A DNA stretch of 64,000 nucleotides from CAWJFJ01 sp963800065 (GTDB lineage Bacteria; Actinomycetota; Acidimicrobiia; Acidimicrobiales; UBA8190): positions 62,001 to 126,000 of the forward strand of contig CAWCZO010000003.1 of assembly GCA_963800065.1 (NCBI GenBank). Direction: 5' to 3'. The notes below the pieces were generated by a model. The model did no database searches. It saw only the letters and a list, made by a program, of their open reading frames with translations, and was not told where the DNA came from. Within the stretch, counting starts at the first letter, position 1. Each line of letters opens with the position of its first letter. Positions 52,537 through 62,700 of the stretch are shown one piece after another. The translations under genes and the position numbers were made by a program.

Positions 52537-53958
52537 GTGGAGAAGCGGACCCCGGCGGAGGTACTCCGCCTGGTGAAGGATGAGGGGATCGAGATCGTCG
52601 ATGTTCGGTTCGTCGACCTCCCCGGCCTCATGCAGCACTTCTCGGTCCCGGCCCACGCGCTGACGGCCGACGTGTTCGAAGAGGGGATCGGATTCGACGG
52701 CTCCTCGATCCGGGGCTTCCAGGAGATCCAGGAATCCGACATGCTGCTCTTCCCCGACTCGGACACGGCGGTGGTCGACCCGTTCCGGACGCACAAGACG
52801 TTGAATATCAACTGCTTCGTCCGCGACCCCATCACCCTGGAGCCCTACTCGCGCGATCCCCGCTACGTGGCCCAGAAGGCGGAGGCCTATCTGGGCACGA
52901 CCGGGCTGGCCGACACCTGCTACTTCGGGCCCGAGGCCGAGTTCTTCATCTTCGACGACGTCCGCTACTCCCAGGACCAGCGTTCCGCCTTCTACCAGGT
53001 GGACTCCGTCGAGGGGAACTGGAACACGGCCAACGAGGATGGACCGAACCTCGGGTACAAGATCAGGCCCAAGGAGGGGTACTTCCCCGTGCCCCCGGCC
53101 GACCACTTCCAGGACCTGCGGTCCGAGATGATCCTCACCATGGAACGGCTGGGGATCGAGATCGAGGTGCAGCACCACGAGGTGGGGACGGCGGGACAGG
53201 CCGAGATCGACATGCGCTTCGACACCCTGCTCGTGATGGCCGACAAGCTGATGCTCTACAAGTACGTGGTGAAGAACGTGGCCCTGGCCGCCGGGCACAC
53301 GGCCACGTTCATGCCCAAGCCGATCTTCCAGGACAACGGATCGGGAATGCACTGCCACCAGTCGTTGTGGAAGGGCGGCGAGCCTCTCTTCTTCGGCGAC
53401 GGCTACGGCGGCCTCTCGGACATGGGCCGGTGGTACATCGGGGGCCTCCTCAAGCACGCCCGCGCCGTCCTGGCCTTCGCCGCGCCCACCACCAACTCCT
53501 ACAAGCGGCTCGTCCCCGGCTACGAGGCACCCGTCAACCTCGTCTACTCCCAGCGCAACCGGTCGGCCGCCTGCCGGATCCCGCTGTACTCGCAGAGCCC
53601 GAAGGCCAAGCGGGTCGAGTTCCGTTGCCCCGACCCGTCGTGCAACCCCTATCTGGCCTTCTCGGCCATGCTCATGGCCGGCCTCGACGGCGTCCAGAAC
53701 CGGATTGAGCCCCCCGACCCCGTGGACAAGGACCTCTACGACCTCCCGCCGGCCGAGTTGGCCAAGGTTCCCCAGGTCCCCGGTTCACTCGACGAGGCCC
53801 TGGCGGCGCTCGAGGCGGACCACGACTTCCTGAAGGCCGGCGGTGTGTTCACCGACGACCTCATCGAGACGTGGATCGAGTACAAGCGCGTGAACGAGGT
53901 CGACGCCATCCGGCTGCGGCCGCACCCGTGGGAGTTCATGCTCTATTACGATATTTAG
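52537..53958 (+). CDS. glnA: Glutamine synthetase, type I beta
   Basis: 473 residues from GTG 52537 (GAAGGAGGACCC). FDGSSIRGFQEIQESDM, GPEAEFFIFDDVRY, VGTAGQAEIDMRF, GSGMHCHQSLWKGG and RNRSAACRIP are the active-site motifs; KDLYDLPPAELA contains the adenylylation Tyr of GSI-beta enzymes. The end HPWEFMLYYDI is the conserved C-terminus. Main ammonium-assimilating enzyme in the cytosol, probably controlled by GlnR and adenylylation. Its last 20 coding bases recur at 57.7 and 63.7 kb. Confidence 0.97.
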   Translation: MEKRTPAEVLRLVKDEGIEIVDVRFVDLPGLMQHFSVPAHALTADVFEEGIGFDGSSIRGFQEIQESDMLLFPDSDTAVVDPFRTHKTLNINCFVRDPITLEPYSRDPRYVAQKAEAYLGTTGLADTCYFGPEAEFFIFDDVRYSQDQRSAFYQVDSVEGNWNTANEDGPNLGYKIRPKEGYFPVPPADHFQDLRSEMILTMERLGIEIEVQHHEVGTAGQAEIDMRFDTLLVMADKLMLYKYVVKNVALAAGHTATFMPKPIFQDNGSGMHCHQSLWKGGEPLFFGDGYGGLSDMGRWYIGGLLKHARAVLAFAAPTTNSYKRLVPGYEAPVNLVYSQRNRSAACRIPLYSQSPKAKRVEFRCPDPSCNPYLAFSAMLMAGLDGVQNRIEPPDPVDKDLYDLPPAELAKVPQVPGSLDEALAALEADHDFLKAGGVFTDDLIETWIEYKRVNEVDAIRLRPHPWEFMLYYDI

Positions 53959-54140
53959 TCCGACGAGGGATGATGGGTGACATCCCATCTTCATCCCACG
54001 TTCGACCAACAGGGCGGCCGTCTCGTGACGTGCGATGGGTGCGACGAACTTGCCGTCGAGCAAGATCTCGACGGCAAGCACTGGACGTCAACAACCCTCT
54101 TGTCGACCACTGTGGCGCTGTGCCGTGGCCAGGTTCATCT
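53937..54140. repeat. glnA-end repeat, copy 1
   Basis: Core CATGCTCTATTACGATATTT at 53937-53956 is the coding end of glnA. Similarity with copy 2 continues downstream to about 54140: CATCCCAC-type pentamers, GCGGCCG...GTGACG, CTTGCCGTCGAGCA and CAACCCTCTTGTC. Confidence 0.85.
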
Positions 54141-54229
54141 CATCGAGAGCGTCTGTGCTGCCGTCGATGACAGTGAAGTCCAGATCGGCGGGGTAGTCGG
54201 GGGTAGGTCCGATGTCGACCGATGCCTTT

Positions 54230-55111
54230 TCAATAGTTCCAGGCGGCCTGGATTGCTGCGGCCGTGCCTGCAGCCTGCCGCTTGCCGATCTGGAAAGCCT
54301 GGATTGCGAGGCCCGGGTCCATCATGTTCGCTGGAGCCTCGATGTCGCTGAAGTCGGGCTCGACCGCTACCAGCCGTCTGGTTTCGCGCAATGGTGCCAC
54401 TTCGGCGTCCGGGGTGACGGAGGCGGAAAGTGAGCCACCCCCTCCGGCGCCCTTGGACCCGAAGGGGTGGCAGGAAAGGACAACCAGAATGTCGGTCGGC
54501 GGCGCCGCCGCGGCGTTCAACTGACTGAGGATGCCGCCGTCCATGTAGCGGCGGCCTTTGATGGCGACGGTGGGGAATAGCACCGGTATGGCGCAACTGG
54601 AGGCGACAGCGTGCAGCAGTGACACGCCGGATCCTTCGTCCCACACGACCAACTCCCCAGTATCGGCGTCAATCGCAGTGCATCGGAAGCTTGCGGGCCA
54701 GGCGGTGCCGTCGAGTGAACCGAACAGGCCGAGGTAGACGTCTTCAGCAGGCGTACTCGCCTCCTGCGCGGCGCGACCGATCGCCCGTAGTGCTTGCCCC
54801 GAGTCGGCGTCGAGGCTCGCCTGATGCACTGCCCTTAGAAAGGCTTCATCGCCTGCCGCCAGGCTGTCGGGGTCGATACTCTGCCCGAGTGCCGCCAGGC
54901 TGACGAGCGCATCGGTGACCTCACGGCCGCTGGACAGAAGCGCGCCGACGAGGGCACCTGCGGACGTTCCCACGATTGCCTCGGCTCCCGCCAAGTCGAC
55001 GCCGGCCTCACGAAGCCCTGTGAGCAGACCCGTCTGCCAACCGACACCGACGGCGCCACCGCCTCCGAGGACGAGAGCTCGTGTTGGTGGGCCATCGTGG
55101 GGAAAAGTCAT
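54230..55111 (-). CDS. Patatin-like phospholipase
   Basis: 293 residues from ATG 55111. Oxyanion GGGGAVGVGWQTGLL, nucleophile elbow VGTSAGAL and catalytic Asp in YMDGGI (DGG) are complete. Patatin enzymes hydrolyse acyl chains of lipids; here there is no signal peptide, so it is cytosolic or secreted by another route. First protein-coding gene after the glnA-end repeat on the minus strand, facing glnA. Confidence 0.9.
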   Translation of the reverse strand: MTFPHDGPPTRALVLGGGGAVGVGWQTGLLTGLREAGVDLAGAEAIVGTSAGALVGALLSSGREVTDALVSLAALGQSIDPDSLAAGDEAFLRAVHQASLDADSGQALRAIGRAAQEASTPAEDVYLGLFGSLDGTAWPASFRCTAIDADTGELVVWDEGSGVSLLHAVASSCAIPVLFPTVAIKGRRYMDGGILSQLNAAAAPPTDILVVLSCHPFGSKGAGGGGSLSASVTPDAEVAPLRETRRLVAVEPDFSDIEAPANMMDPGLAIQAFQIGKRQAAGTAAAIQAAWNY

Positions 55112-55227
55112 TGTTGTCCCTTTCGATGGGTTTGGTCGTCTCGTTGAGAGGGTGGAGCGGTCGCGCAGCTGAGTCGACGCCGCCATCGGCAGGGGCATGC
55201 CCGCGTCTGTCGTCGGGAGCCGCGTAC

Positions 55228-55926
55228 TCACCAGGCGACGGCGTTGCCTTGGTAGTCGAGGTACTGGAGACCGGTGTGACCGCGTTGGGCGTCGACGGTC
55301 CTCACCAGATTGGGGATGCTCTCGTGGATGGTGAGGCGAGCGTTGGGACCGCCGAGGTCGGTCTTGACCCACCCTGGCGCCATCAGGAGCAGCGTCCGCG
55401 GGTCGTCGTGGTGGCGGGCGGCGTAGCTGCGCATCAGTTGATTCAGGGCCGATTTGCTGGCCCGGTAGATCTCGAAGCCGCCGTTGTGGTTGTTGGAGAC
55501 GCTCCCTTGACCGGAGGACATGATCGCAATCGTGCCGTCCGCGGGGACGACGTCGCCGAGTGTTTCGATGACCCGCATCGGACTCAGAGCGTTGGTGACC
55601 ATCAGGCGGACGAACTCGTCAGTGGCGACGTCAGCGACCGTCTCGGCTACGCCGACCCCGGCGTTCACGAAGAGCAGATCGAAGGTGCGCGACCCGAGCC
55701 GCTGTCTCAATGCCTGGACCTGGTCGGGGACGGTGATGTCCACGTGCTCGATCTCCAGCAGTCCACCAACAGACTCTTGGAGGTCGTGTAGTGCCGTCCG
55801 GGCCTGGCCCCGCACGGTTGCCACAACCCGGGCCCTACGGTTGAGGTACTCCTCGGCGATTGCGTACCCGAGACCACGGGATGCGCCGATCAACAGCACG
55901 CTTGCGTTCTTCGAGGTCGAGGTCAC
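55228..55926 (-). CDS. Short-chain dehydrogenase/reductase
   Basis: 232 residues from GTG 55926. Cofactor motif IGASRGLGYAIAEEY, NAGVGV, catalytic Ser and YxxxK in MSSGQGSVSNNHNGGFEIYRASKSALN. C-sporulation-factor-like short form. A TetR gene is divergent with palindromes between, suggesting this SDR is repressed by it. The patatin gene follows 116 bases downstream and may be in the same unit. Confidence 0.88.
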   Translation of the reverse strand: MTSTSKNASVLLIGASRGLGYAIAEEYLNRRARVVATVRGQARTALHDLQESVGGLLEIEHVDITVPDQVQALRQRLGSRTFDLLFVNAGVGVAETVADVATDEFVRLMVTNALSPMRVIETLGDVVPADGTIAIMSSGQGSVSNNHNGGFEIYRASKSALNQLMRSYAARHHDDPRTLLLMAPGWVKTDLGGPNARLTIHESIPNLVRTVDAQRGHTGLQYLDYQGNAVAW

Positions 55927-56019
55927 CCCCGCTCCCCAACGTGAGACGCAGTCGCCTTCGGCTTGCCATCGGTCGGGTGGCTCTCCATGGGTATGAGCAT
56001 CGGAGTCCTTTGCGAGTCG

Positions 56020-56040
56020 CTCAACGAACGTTGAGTCAAC
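56020..56040. promoter_or_regulatory. Overlapping palindromes between SDR and TetR genes
   Basis: CTCAACG-AA-CGTTGAG (56020-56035) is perfect, and GTTGA-G-TCAAC (56030-56040) overlaps it. Located between the two divergent starts, these are the likely TetR operator controlling both genes. Confidence 0.7.
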
Positions 56041-56086
56041 TGTACTCCCATGCGAACGCTTCGCTCAACACACATAGAGTGAATCC

Positions 56087-56659
56087 ATGGACGAAGGCAC
56101 CGCGGTCTCCCCGCCGATGACGAGCCGGGCGGCCCGTCGCGCCGCAACACAGGCCCGGATCCTCGATGCGGCACGACAGGAGTTCGGCGACCGAGGATTC
56201 GAGGCGACAACGGTGCGAGACATCGCCCACCGGGCCGGGGTCGACCCGTCCCTGGTCCTGCAGCACTACGGATCGAAGTCGGCGCTGTTCACCGCCGCCA
56301 TCCAACTCCCGGCCGGCGAGCCGGAAGAAGCCGCCGATCATCTGGCTGACGTCCTCAAGGTGCGCGCCGCCGCCTTGCCCCCCGAGATGCGGGCCCTGGT
56401 CCGGTCCATGCTGACCGTGCCTCAGGCTTCCGAAGCCGTCCGGCTCCATCTCGACGAGCGGATCGGCAACCTGGCTGCCGGTATCGGCGGCCCGGACGCC
56501 GAGCTGCGAGCCGCCATCGCCGTGAGCAGCATCCTCGGGCTCACGGTGGCCCGCCACTTCCTCCAGCTGCGCGCCGTGGCGAGCGCTTCCGACGACGACC
56601 TCGTGCGGGTGGCCAGCCGAGCCCTCACCGCAGGTCTGGGAGCAGAACGTTCGCGCTAG
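56087..56659 (+). CDS. TetR-family transcriptional regulator
   Basis: 190 residues. N-terminal HTH TQARILDAARQEFGDRGFEATTVRDIAHRAGVDPSLVLQHYGSKSALFTAAI; the C-terminal domain resembles TetR_C (PF17920-like) with RALVRSMLTVPQASEAVRLHLDERIGNLAAGIGG. Divergent from the SDR gene with a shared palindromic operator. Ligand unknown. Confidence 0.92.
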   Translation: MDEGTAVSPPMTSRAARRAATQARILDAARQEFGDRGFEATTVRDIAHRAGVDPSLVLQHYGSKSALFTAAIQLPAGEPEEAADHLADVLKVRAAALPPEMRALVRSMLTVPQASEAVRLHLDERIGNLAAGIGGPDAELRAAIAVSSILGLTVARHFLQLRAVASASDDDLVRVASRALTAGLGAERSR

Positions 56660-56698
56660 GACTACGACTTTGGGTTCGTGTTGATGTCCAGGGTGGAA

Positions 56699-56959
56699 TT
56701 ATCGTTCGTAGTGATACCGGGCCTGGAGGACGACGACGTCGTCACCTTCGACCAGGTACACGAGCCGGTGTTCGTCATCGATACGCCTGGACCAACAGCC
56801 GGCAAGAATGTGCCGCAATGGCTCGGGCTTCCCGATGCCGGCGAAGGGATCCCGAAGCGTGTCGTCGAGAAGGCGATTGATCCGCTTGACCACTGCCTTG
56901 TCAGTCGCCTGCCAGTACCGGTAGTCCTCCCAGCCGTGACGGGTGAAGACCAGCCGCAT
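56699..56959 (-). CDS. yoeB: YoeB/Txe-family toxin (RelE fold)
   Basis: 86 residues. MRLVFTRHGWEDYRYWQATDKAVVKRINRLLDDTLRDPFAGIGKPEPLRHILAGCWSRRIDDEHRLVYLVEGDDVVVLQARYHY is the full YoeB pattern with Glu/Arg/His-Tyr catalytic residues (GKPE, SRRI, RYHY). Ribosome-dependent mRNA interferase. Start overlaps the antitoxin stop by one base (TGATG). Confidence 0.95.
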   Translation of the reverse strand: MRLVFTRHGWEDYRYWQATDKAVVKRINRLLDDTLRDPFAGIGKPEPLRHILAGCWSRRIDDEHRLVYLVEGDDVVVLQARYHYER

Positions 56960-57201
56960 CAGGAGAGCTCGTGGACCTCACGCTCGCCGGCCTGCGCCTG
57001 GTGCAGGCTCTCAAGAAGGCGCTCGGCATTCGCGGGAACCCGCAGCAGGTACGCCGTCTCCGTGAGCGCGTCGTAGTCGGCGCGGGACAACAGGACGGCG
57101 TCGCCTCGCTTCGAGGTGATCTCGACTGGCTCGCGGTCATCGTTCACTCGCTCAATGAGCGGGAACAGGTTCTTTCGGGCTTCGCTCGCAGTGATGGCCA
57201 T
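56959..57201 (-). CDS. yefM: YefM/Phd-family antitoxin
   Basis: 80 residues. MAITASEARKNLFPLIERVNDDREPVEITSKRGDAVLLSRADYDALTETAYLL is a typical Phd/YefM N-terminus; the C-terminus (EREVHELS) would bind and neutralise YoeB. An inverted repeat GGTAC-N8-GTACC at 57227-57244, 26 bases upstream, is the likely autoregulatory site. Confidence 0.95.
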   Translation of the reverse strand: MAITASEARKNLFPLIERVNDDREPVEITSKRGDAVLLSRADYDALTETAYLLRVPANAERLLESLHQAQAGEREVHELS

Positions 57202-57226
57202 TGGTCACTCCCGGCAACGCTGATTC

Positions 57227-57244
57227 GGTACAAGATATGGTACC
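57227..57244. promoter_or_regulatory. Inverted repeat upstream of yefM
   Basis: GGTAC-N8-GTACC, overlapping a candidate -10 on the minus strand; placed where YefM autorepression would be expected. Confidence 0.45.
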
Positions 57245-57566
57245 ACTGTTCGAATACCCCAAGACACACATTGAGAATCCGCCCGCATCCGGGGGCGCTG
57301 AGCACCGAAGGGACCGGTGCCGCCGACCGCCCACGACACTCGCCGCCAGCACGCATCGGGCGGATCTCCGAGGGGGCGATCGCACGTATGACCGGTGGTC
57401 GAGGTGGATGTGAGGGGTCTCGGTCGGCTCCTCACGCGGTTGTGGCGTAAACGCGCTGTCGAAAATCGTGGCAGACCCTGAGTTCATGGATCGGCCGAAT
57501 GGGTGGGATCGAGCCAACGGTGAGATAGGAGTCATGAGCACCATTCAGACTGCCCGCGTCGTTGGT

Positions 57567-57920
57567 TCTCCTAACGCCGCCTCTCACGGCCATCCCACAT
57601 TCATCCCACATTCATGGCGGTCACTGGGAGGACCCCTCGCCGGCCCGATGACAAAACGGCAGCTCAATGCCGTCTCGTGCCGTGTGTTGTCGTCCAGTCC
57701 CCGTGCCCACGTCGTCCATGCTCTATTACGATATTTGATCCCACCAGGGTTTATGGCTGGGTCGTCCCACATTCATCCCACCTTCGATCGAGAGCGCGGC
57801 CGCCTTGTGACGAGAGATGGCCCGACGACTTGCCGTCGAGCATGACTCAGGGACAACAGCACTGAACGCCTACAACCCTCTTGTCAACCACCGTGACGTT
57901 TTGCCGTCGTCAGGTTCAGC
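57567..57920. repeat. glnA-end repeat, copy 2
   Basis: Core CATGCTCTATTACGATATTT at 57717-57736 without glnA. Upstream ~150 bases match copy 3 (including CATCCCACATTCATCCCACA), downstream ~200 bases match copy 1. Confidence 0.85.
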
Positions 57921-57939
57921 CCGTCGCGGCGTATGTCAT

Positions 57940-58728
57940 TCAGGACTCGAGTAGCCCGGCTGCTCGAAGATGACGGCGAACGACGCGCGCGACATCGTCG
58001 AAGCGCGGAGGGTTGGCCAGGTGCTCGCTCATCTCGGTGCTCCACCGTTGGCCGTAGCGTTGAATGACGTCGTCGAACCGCTCGGCGAAGGCGCTTGGGT
58101 CGAGGCTCTTGGCCCGAGCTTTGCGCTCGAAGAGTAGTCGGATATCGGCGAGCGATAGGCCCGCGTCCTCAGTCAGCCGGAACAGGTCGTAGAGGTCCCG
58201 GCATTGGACGCGCTGGATGATGCAGCGGAGTTTCTCGGCTCCGATTTCTTCGACGGGATACACGGCGAAGGGGAGGGGAGCTGGGAGGTCTGGCCACATG
58301 GCCAGGAGGACCCGTTCTTCGAAAGATCCGCTGTGCTCGTCGTAGGCGAGGTCGAGCTTGATCTGGCGCGGCCGGGCAGCGCCGAGTGGGCCGATATAAG
58401 CGATCGTGGGCTTTGTTCCTCCGGTGAATTCGAGATGGGGGAGGCCCGTATGGTGCCGAGCTGCCTCCAGCGCCCAGCCAAGGGCGGCGACCGCATTCTC
58501 TGTACTGCCCCCGATGACGGTGAAGTCGAGATCGGCGGAGTAGCGGTAGTCGGTTAGGTAGACGAAGCGGAGGGCGGTGCCACCCTTGAAGACGAGGCGT
58601 CCGCCGTCTTCCGGTCGGGCGTGGTGGAGCTGCGCGACGACGTGGGCAAGCACGTAGTCCCGCTCCACAACGGCAGCATCTACGCCGTCGGCGTCAGCTC
58701 GTCGGGTGAGGACATGACGGGTGAGCAC
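57940..58728 (-). CDS. abiEii: AbiEii/AbiGii-type nucleotidyltransferase toxin
   Basis: 262 residues from GTG 58728, 2 bases after the antitoxin stop. FKGGTALRFVYLTDYRYSADLDFTVIG is the nucleotidyltransferase motif (GGT, S-DLDF), followed by RQIKLDLAYDE and AVYPVEEIGAEKLRCIIQRVQCRDLYDLFRL, all typical of AbiEii. Such toxins inhibit growth during phage infection by transferring nucleotides (for example to tRNA in related MenT). C-terminal ~100 residues are helical. Confidence 0.9.
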   Translation of the reverse strand: MLTRHVLTRRADADGVDAAVVERDYVLAHVVAQLHHARPEDGGRLVFKGGTALRFVYLTDYRYSADLDFTVIGGSTENAVAALGWALEAARHHTGLPHLEFTGGTKPTIAYIGPLGAARPRQIKLDLAYDEHSGSFEERVLLAMWPDLPAPLPFAVYPVEEIGAEKLRCIIQRVQCRDLYDLFRLTEDAGLSLADIRLLFERKARAKSLDPSAFAERFDDVIQRYGQRWSTEMSEHLANPPRFDDVARVVRRHLRAAGLLES

Positions 58729-58730
58729 GA

Positions 58731-59516
58731 TCAGTTCCCGGCCACGGCGCGCAGTTCGTCCGGATCGAGGTGCCAGGCCACCCGGAAGGTGCTGTCCATC
58801 CAGGCGGTGTGCTTGGTGCGGGGGTCGAGGTGGACGATCGGCTGCCGGTGCCCGACCGCCGGAGCGAGGCTGAGCGGGAGGATGAGGGCCTGGGTGAGCG
58901 AAGCGAGGCGGCGCTCGGCGGCGAACCCCCGGGGTCCGAAGACTTTTGCGAGCAGCGAGACTCGAGCGGGATCGGCGTCGGCTGCGCCGCCGGCGAGGGC
59001 TTCGACGAGCCGTTCGATACCCCCCGTGAGGTCGACCCGAAGGGCGCACTCGAATAGGGCCCGTTCCAGCGTCGAGCGCCACGAGCGCCCAAGGGGCTCG
59101 GCTTCGAGGTGGATGGTCTCGGCTTGTTCGACGACGACCCGGAGCGGGCGGTGGCTAATGGCGTGGACGCGAACTTGCTTGGCGCAGGCGACAGTGATTG
59201 TCCGGACCGGGTGACTGAGCAGTCCGAGATCGGCGAGGGCGCTCAAGTAAGCGATCCGGTGCTCTCGCCCGCCGAAGGTGGCCCCGACGGCGAGGGCCAG
59301 ATCGTCGGTGGCGGCCGAAGTGTGGAGCGAGCCGAGGGGGCGGATGGCGTAGCGGCCTCGGCCCAATCGGTCGACAAGGCCGTTGTCCTGCAGCCGTCGC
59401 AGCGTGTTCGCGGTGGCGGTAGGCGAGCGATCAAGCGCGGCCCTGGCATCCTCGAAGCTGAACTCCTCCTTGCCCTCGGCCACGAGGGAGTCGATCAGTT
59501 CGAGCGGGCGGGCCAT
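58731..59516 (-). CDS. abiEi: AbiEi-family antitoxin/transcription regulator
   Basis: 261 residues from ATG 59516 (AGGAGG 5 bases before it). N-terminal winged helix (EEFSFEDARAALDRSPTATANTLRRLQDNGLVDRLGRGRYAIRPLG), then the AbiEi C-terminal domain (GREHRIAYLSALADLGLLSHPVRTITVACAKQVRVH). AbiEi represses its own operon and neutralises AbiEii. A perfect palindrome lies 32 bases upstream. Confidence 0.88.
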   Translation of the reverse strand: MARPLELIDSLVAEGKEEFSFEDARAALDRSPTATANTLRRLQDNGLVDRLGRGRYAIRPLGSLHTSAATDDLALAVGATFGGREHRIAYLSALADLGLLSHPVRTITVACAKQVRVHAISHRPLRVVVEQAETIHLEAEPLGRSWRSTLERALFECALRVDLTGGIERLVEALAGGAADADPARVSLLAKVFGPRGFAAERRLASLTQALILPLSLAPAVGHRQPIVHLDPRTKHTAWMDSTFRVAWHLDPDELRAVAGN

Positions 59517-59547
59517 CGGTGCCTCCTGCCTGTCAGAATAGCAGAAA

Positions 59548-59564
59548 TTCACGTAAAACGTGAA
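59548..59564. promoter_or_regulatory. Palindromic operator of the abiE operon
   Basis: Perfect inverted repeat TTCACGT-AAA-ACGTGAA, 31 bases upstream of the abiEi start; AbiEi is known to autoregulate by binding inverted repeats. Confidence 0.75.
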
Positions 59565-59615
59565 AAACAGCGTAACTGAGTATTAGGCCGTCGGCCAGGC
59601 GCAGGCTGAGCCGGT

Positions 59616-59649
59616 GTCCGGGTCGGGTACGTCTCGAAGTGGCGTCCCG
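59616..59649. repeat. 34-bp dispersed repeat, copy a
   Basis: 31 of 34 bases match 63796-63829 (starting GTCCGGGTCGGGT). Both copies lie in intergenic DNA on either side of the cyclase gene. Confidence 0.7.
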
Positions 59650-59722
59650 ATATCCGGCAATACCGAACGGTCGGCTTATCGCCAAATCCGTCTCGAGCTC
59701 GCGATTATCGAACAGGCCAATA

Positions 59723-62700
59723 TCAGCCGATCTTCGACAACTCCGCCGCCGCGTGTCGCTCGATCGTTCCGTAGCCATTTCTAGTGGCCAATTCTCTTGC
59801 CTCGATAAGCAGCGCTTCGGCGCGCCCAGCGTCGTCATCGTCACCACGCCGGCGCAGCATTCGTCCCCAAAGCAGCTTCGTGTACGCATCGGCGAACCGC
59901 ATCCCACCGCGGGTGTTCAGGTTCTCGGCTTCCTTGAAGTACGACTCGGCGAACTCGTAACGGCCGAGAACGGCGGCGAGGGCGCCAAGGAACGTGGCGA
60001 CAGGCTCATGAGAAATGTAGCCGTTGTGCGGCACCTGGTCGTGGAATGGCGCCAGTTGGTCAAGGAGTGTGTCGGCATGTTCATGAAGTCCAAGATCGAT
60101 GACGACTCGTGCATAAAGGACCATGCAATCCAACCAACCAGAGTGCTCGGCAATGACGAACGAATCGGCGGCTGCTCGTTCGATCAGGTGCCGTGCACCA
60201 ACCTCGTCGCCGGCTTCGAGTCGGCTGGCGGCCAACGCCGCTGTGTAGGCAGGTATGGCAGGGTTCCGTTCGGCCACCTCCGCAATGAGCGACATCAATT
60301 CTCCGAACCTTCCCTGCTGAAGTCTCGTCCCCATGAGCTGAATCCCATACACGTCGAAAGCGTCGGGCTGGCCGCTCGATGTACCGACCTCCAGTGCAGC
60401 GGCCGCCACTTCTTCGGCCTTGGCATGATCGCCGAAGGACAGGGTTCGGGCAGCGGATCGGAACATCGCAAGCCATACGGTGGCGGGTTGCTGGAGTCTG
60501 GCGGCGAGCAAGCCCGCGAGGGCGAGGCGCTCGTCGGCCAGCTCGAACTGGCCGGACCGAAATGCACGCCAGGCCACTTCGGTCGCCGCCCAGAATCGGT
60601 TCAATGGATCTCCGAGATTGTCCGCCGCCGCCGAATATGCGACCGCCTCCACCAGCTGCGGAGCAAGCCTCGAAGGAGTAGAGGTCGCAGGGGAACATCG
60701 CGAGAACACCTCAAAAAGGGTCGCCCCGTCCCCAAGGCGACGAGCCATCGCTTTGGCCTCGTCGGCGAGGGCGAGGCACTCCTCGGCCGAGCCGGCAAAC
60801 TGGACCTCGCTACACAGGGTGGCGAGAAGGCGGGCCCGCTCGATGCTGTCGGCCTCGGGGAGCACGTCGATGGCGGCTTCAAGTACCTCCACCTTCTCGC
60901 TGTCAACCTGGCCGAGCGAACTAAAATAGCCACGGTTGTTGGCGAGGGCCGCGGCAACAAGACGGTCGGAGTCACCGAGGTCGCGGGCGCTTCGTGCCGC
61001 CTCCAGGAGCGTTTCTCTGAAGGCGGGTAACCCCGCTTGCCGCTGCGCGGTACCAAGCTCGATGAGGAGATCGACACGGAGGCTTGGTTCCATGCCTGTG
61101 GCTGCGGAGCAAAGCTCGAGAGCCTGGGAGAAATAGCGCACGCCATCGTCTGGGGCCAGGGCCTTCAGAGCACCGTCCCCGGCGCGTGTCGAATAGGCGA
61201 TGGCCTTCATCACGTCCGTGGGCTTCGTCGCCAAGGAGAAGTGTCGGGCCAGCTCACCGACGTATTCGTCGGGCTCGCTTGGATGGAGGCGCTCGATGGC
61301 TTCACCCACTTGGCGGTGCATCCGGGTACGCCGCGTTCCGTTCAAATCCTCGTACAACGTGTGCTGGATCAAGGCGTGGGAGAAGCTGTAGCGCCCAGGT
61401 GAGTCGGGAAGTTCGTGCACGACCGCGGCACGCTCGGCCTCTTCGAGCAGGTCGATGAGCTCGTCCTCGTCGACCTCTGTCGCCTCGGCCAAGAGGTCGA
61501 GGTCGAAGTCGCGCCCGATTACCGCTGCCATGGACAAGACCTTGGTTGCCCCTTCCCGCAGGCGTGAGACGCGGGTGCCGATCACCGTCCGTACGCTGTG
61601 GGGAAGGGAGAGGGGTCCCCCGGTGTCTTTGGCCGTCCAGCGCCCCGTGCCGGCATCCTGGACGATGTCACCTGACTCAGACAGGTTGCGCAGGACCTCG
61701 GCCACGAAGAAGGGGTTGCCGTCCGTCTCCCGATAGAGCTGATGGGCCAGTCCCACCCCGGCGTCGTCGAGCGCGTGCCCGGCGGCGGACTCCATGAAGG
61801 CGATCACCCCGGTGTCCTCCAGGCCCTTCAGGTCGATGGTGGAGACCCCGGAGGGCACCCGGTGCAGAGCCGCCAGGGCTTCGGAGAGGGGGTGGGCGGT
61901 GGAGAGCTCCCCGCCGCGATAGGTCCCGAGGATCAACAAACGCGCGGCCGAGGAGTTGGCCACGACGTGGCGGAGCAGTTGGAGGCTCGGCTTGTCCGCC
62001 CAGTGCAGGTCGTCGAGGACAAGGACGACCGGACGCTGCTGGCTCGCCACCTCCAGCAGTCCCACCACGGCCGCGTAGAGGAGATATCTCTCTGTGTCTG
62101 GGTCAGTGGACTGGGGCGGCGGCAGCTCCCCCAGGCGCTGACCGAGGGCGGGCACCATGCGAGCAAGCTCCCCGCCATGGGTAGCCACATGGGTTCGGAG
62201 CAGCTCTTCGTCAATGTGAGCCACGAGATGCGAGAGGGCCTCCTGGAACGGACGATAGGGAGCTCCCACTTCCTCGTCGCAGCGACCGAGGAGCACCGTC
62301 ATGCCCCGGTCATCGGCGTGGCGGGCGAACTCGGAGACGAGGGTGGTCTTTCCCTGGCCCGGCTCCCCGGTCAGCAGGAGCAGCTCCCGTCCCTCGCCGG
62401 CGGCGATACGCTTGGCATCGGTGTCCAGGAGGGCGAGTTCGTTCTCGCGGCCGATGACACCGACGGCGGGACGATGGGTCAGGCCGGTGGGAAGCGGCAC
62501 CCGTCCCGATCCCGGTGCGTCTGCTCCCAAAGGCTCCCAACCGACCTGGAGAGCTTCGACGGGCTCAGGCAGGCCCTTCAGGTCGAGTTCGCCGAGAGAG
62601 GTGAAGCTGTGTGAGCTTCGGCGACCGGCGTTGGCCCGAACGAGATCGGAAGCCAGGATCTGTCCGCCCTCGGCTCGGGCACAGAGGCGGGCGGCCTCGA

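Larger units (their letters stand above)
57202..57939. other. Non-coding region with glnA-end repeat copy 2
   Basis: No gene is supported in these 738 bases. It holds the yefM promoter/operator (about 57227-57244) and the repeat copy described separately. Confidence 0.6.
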
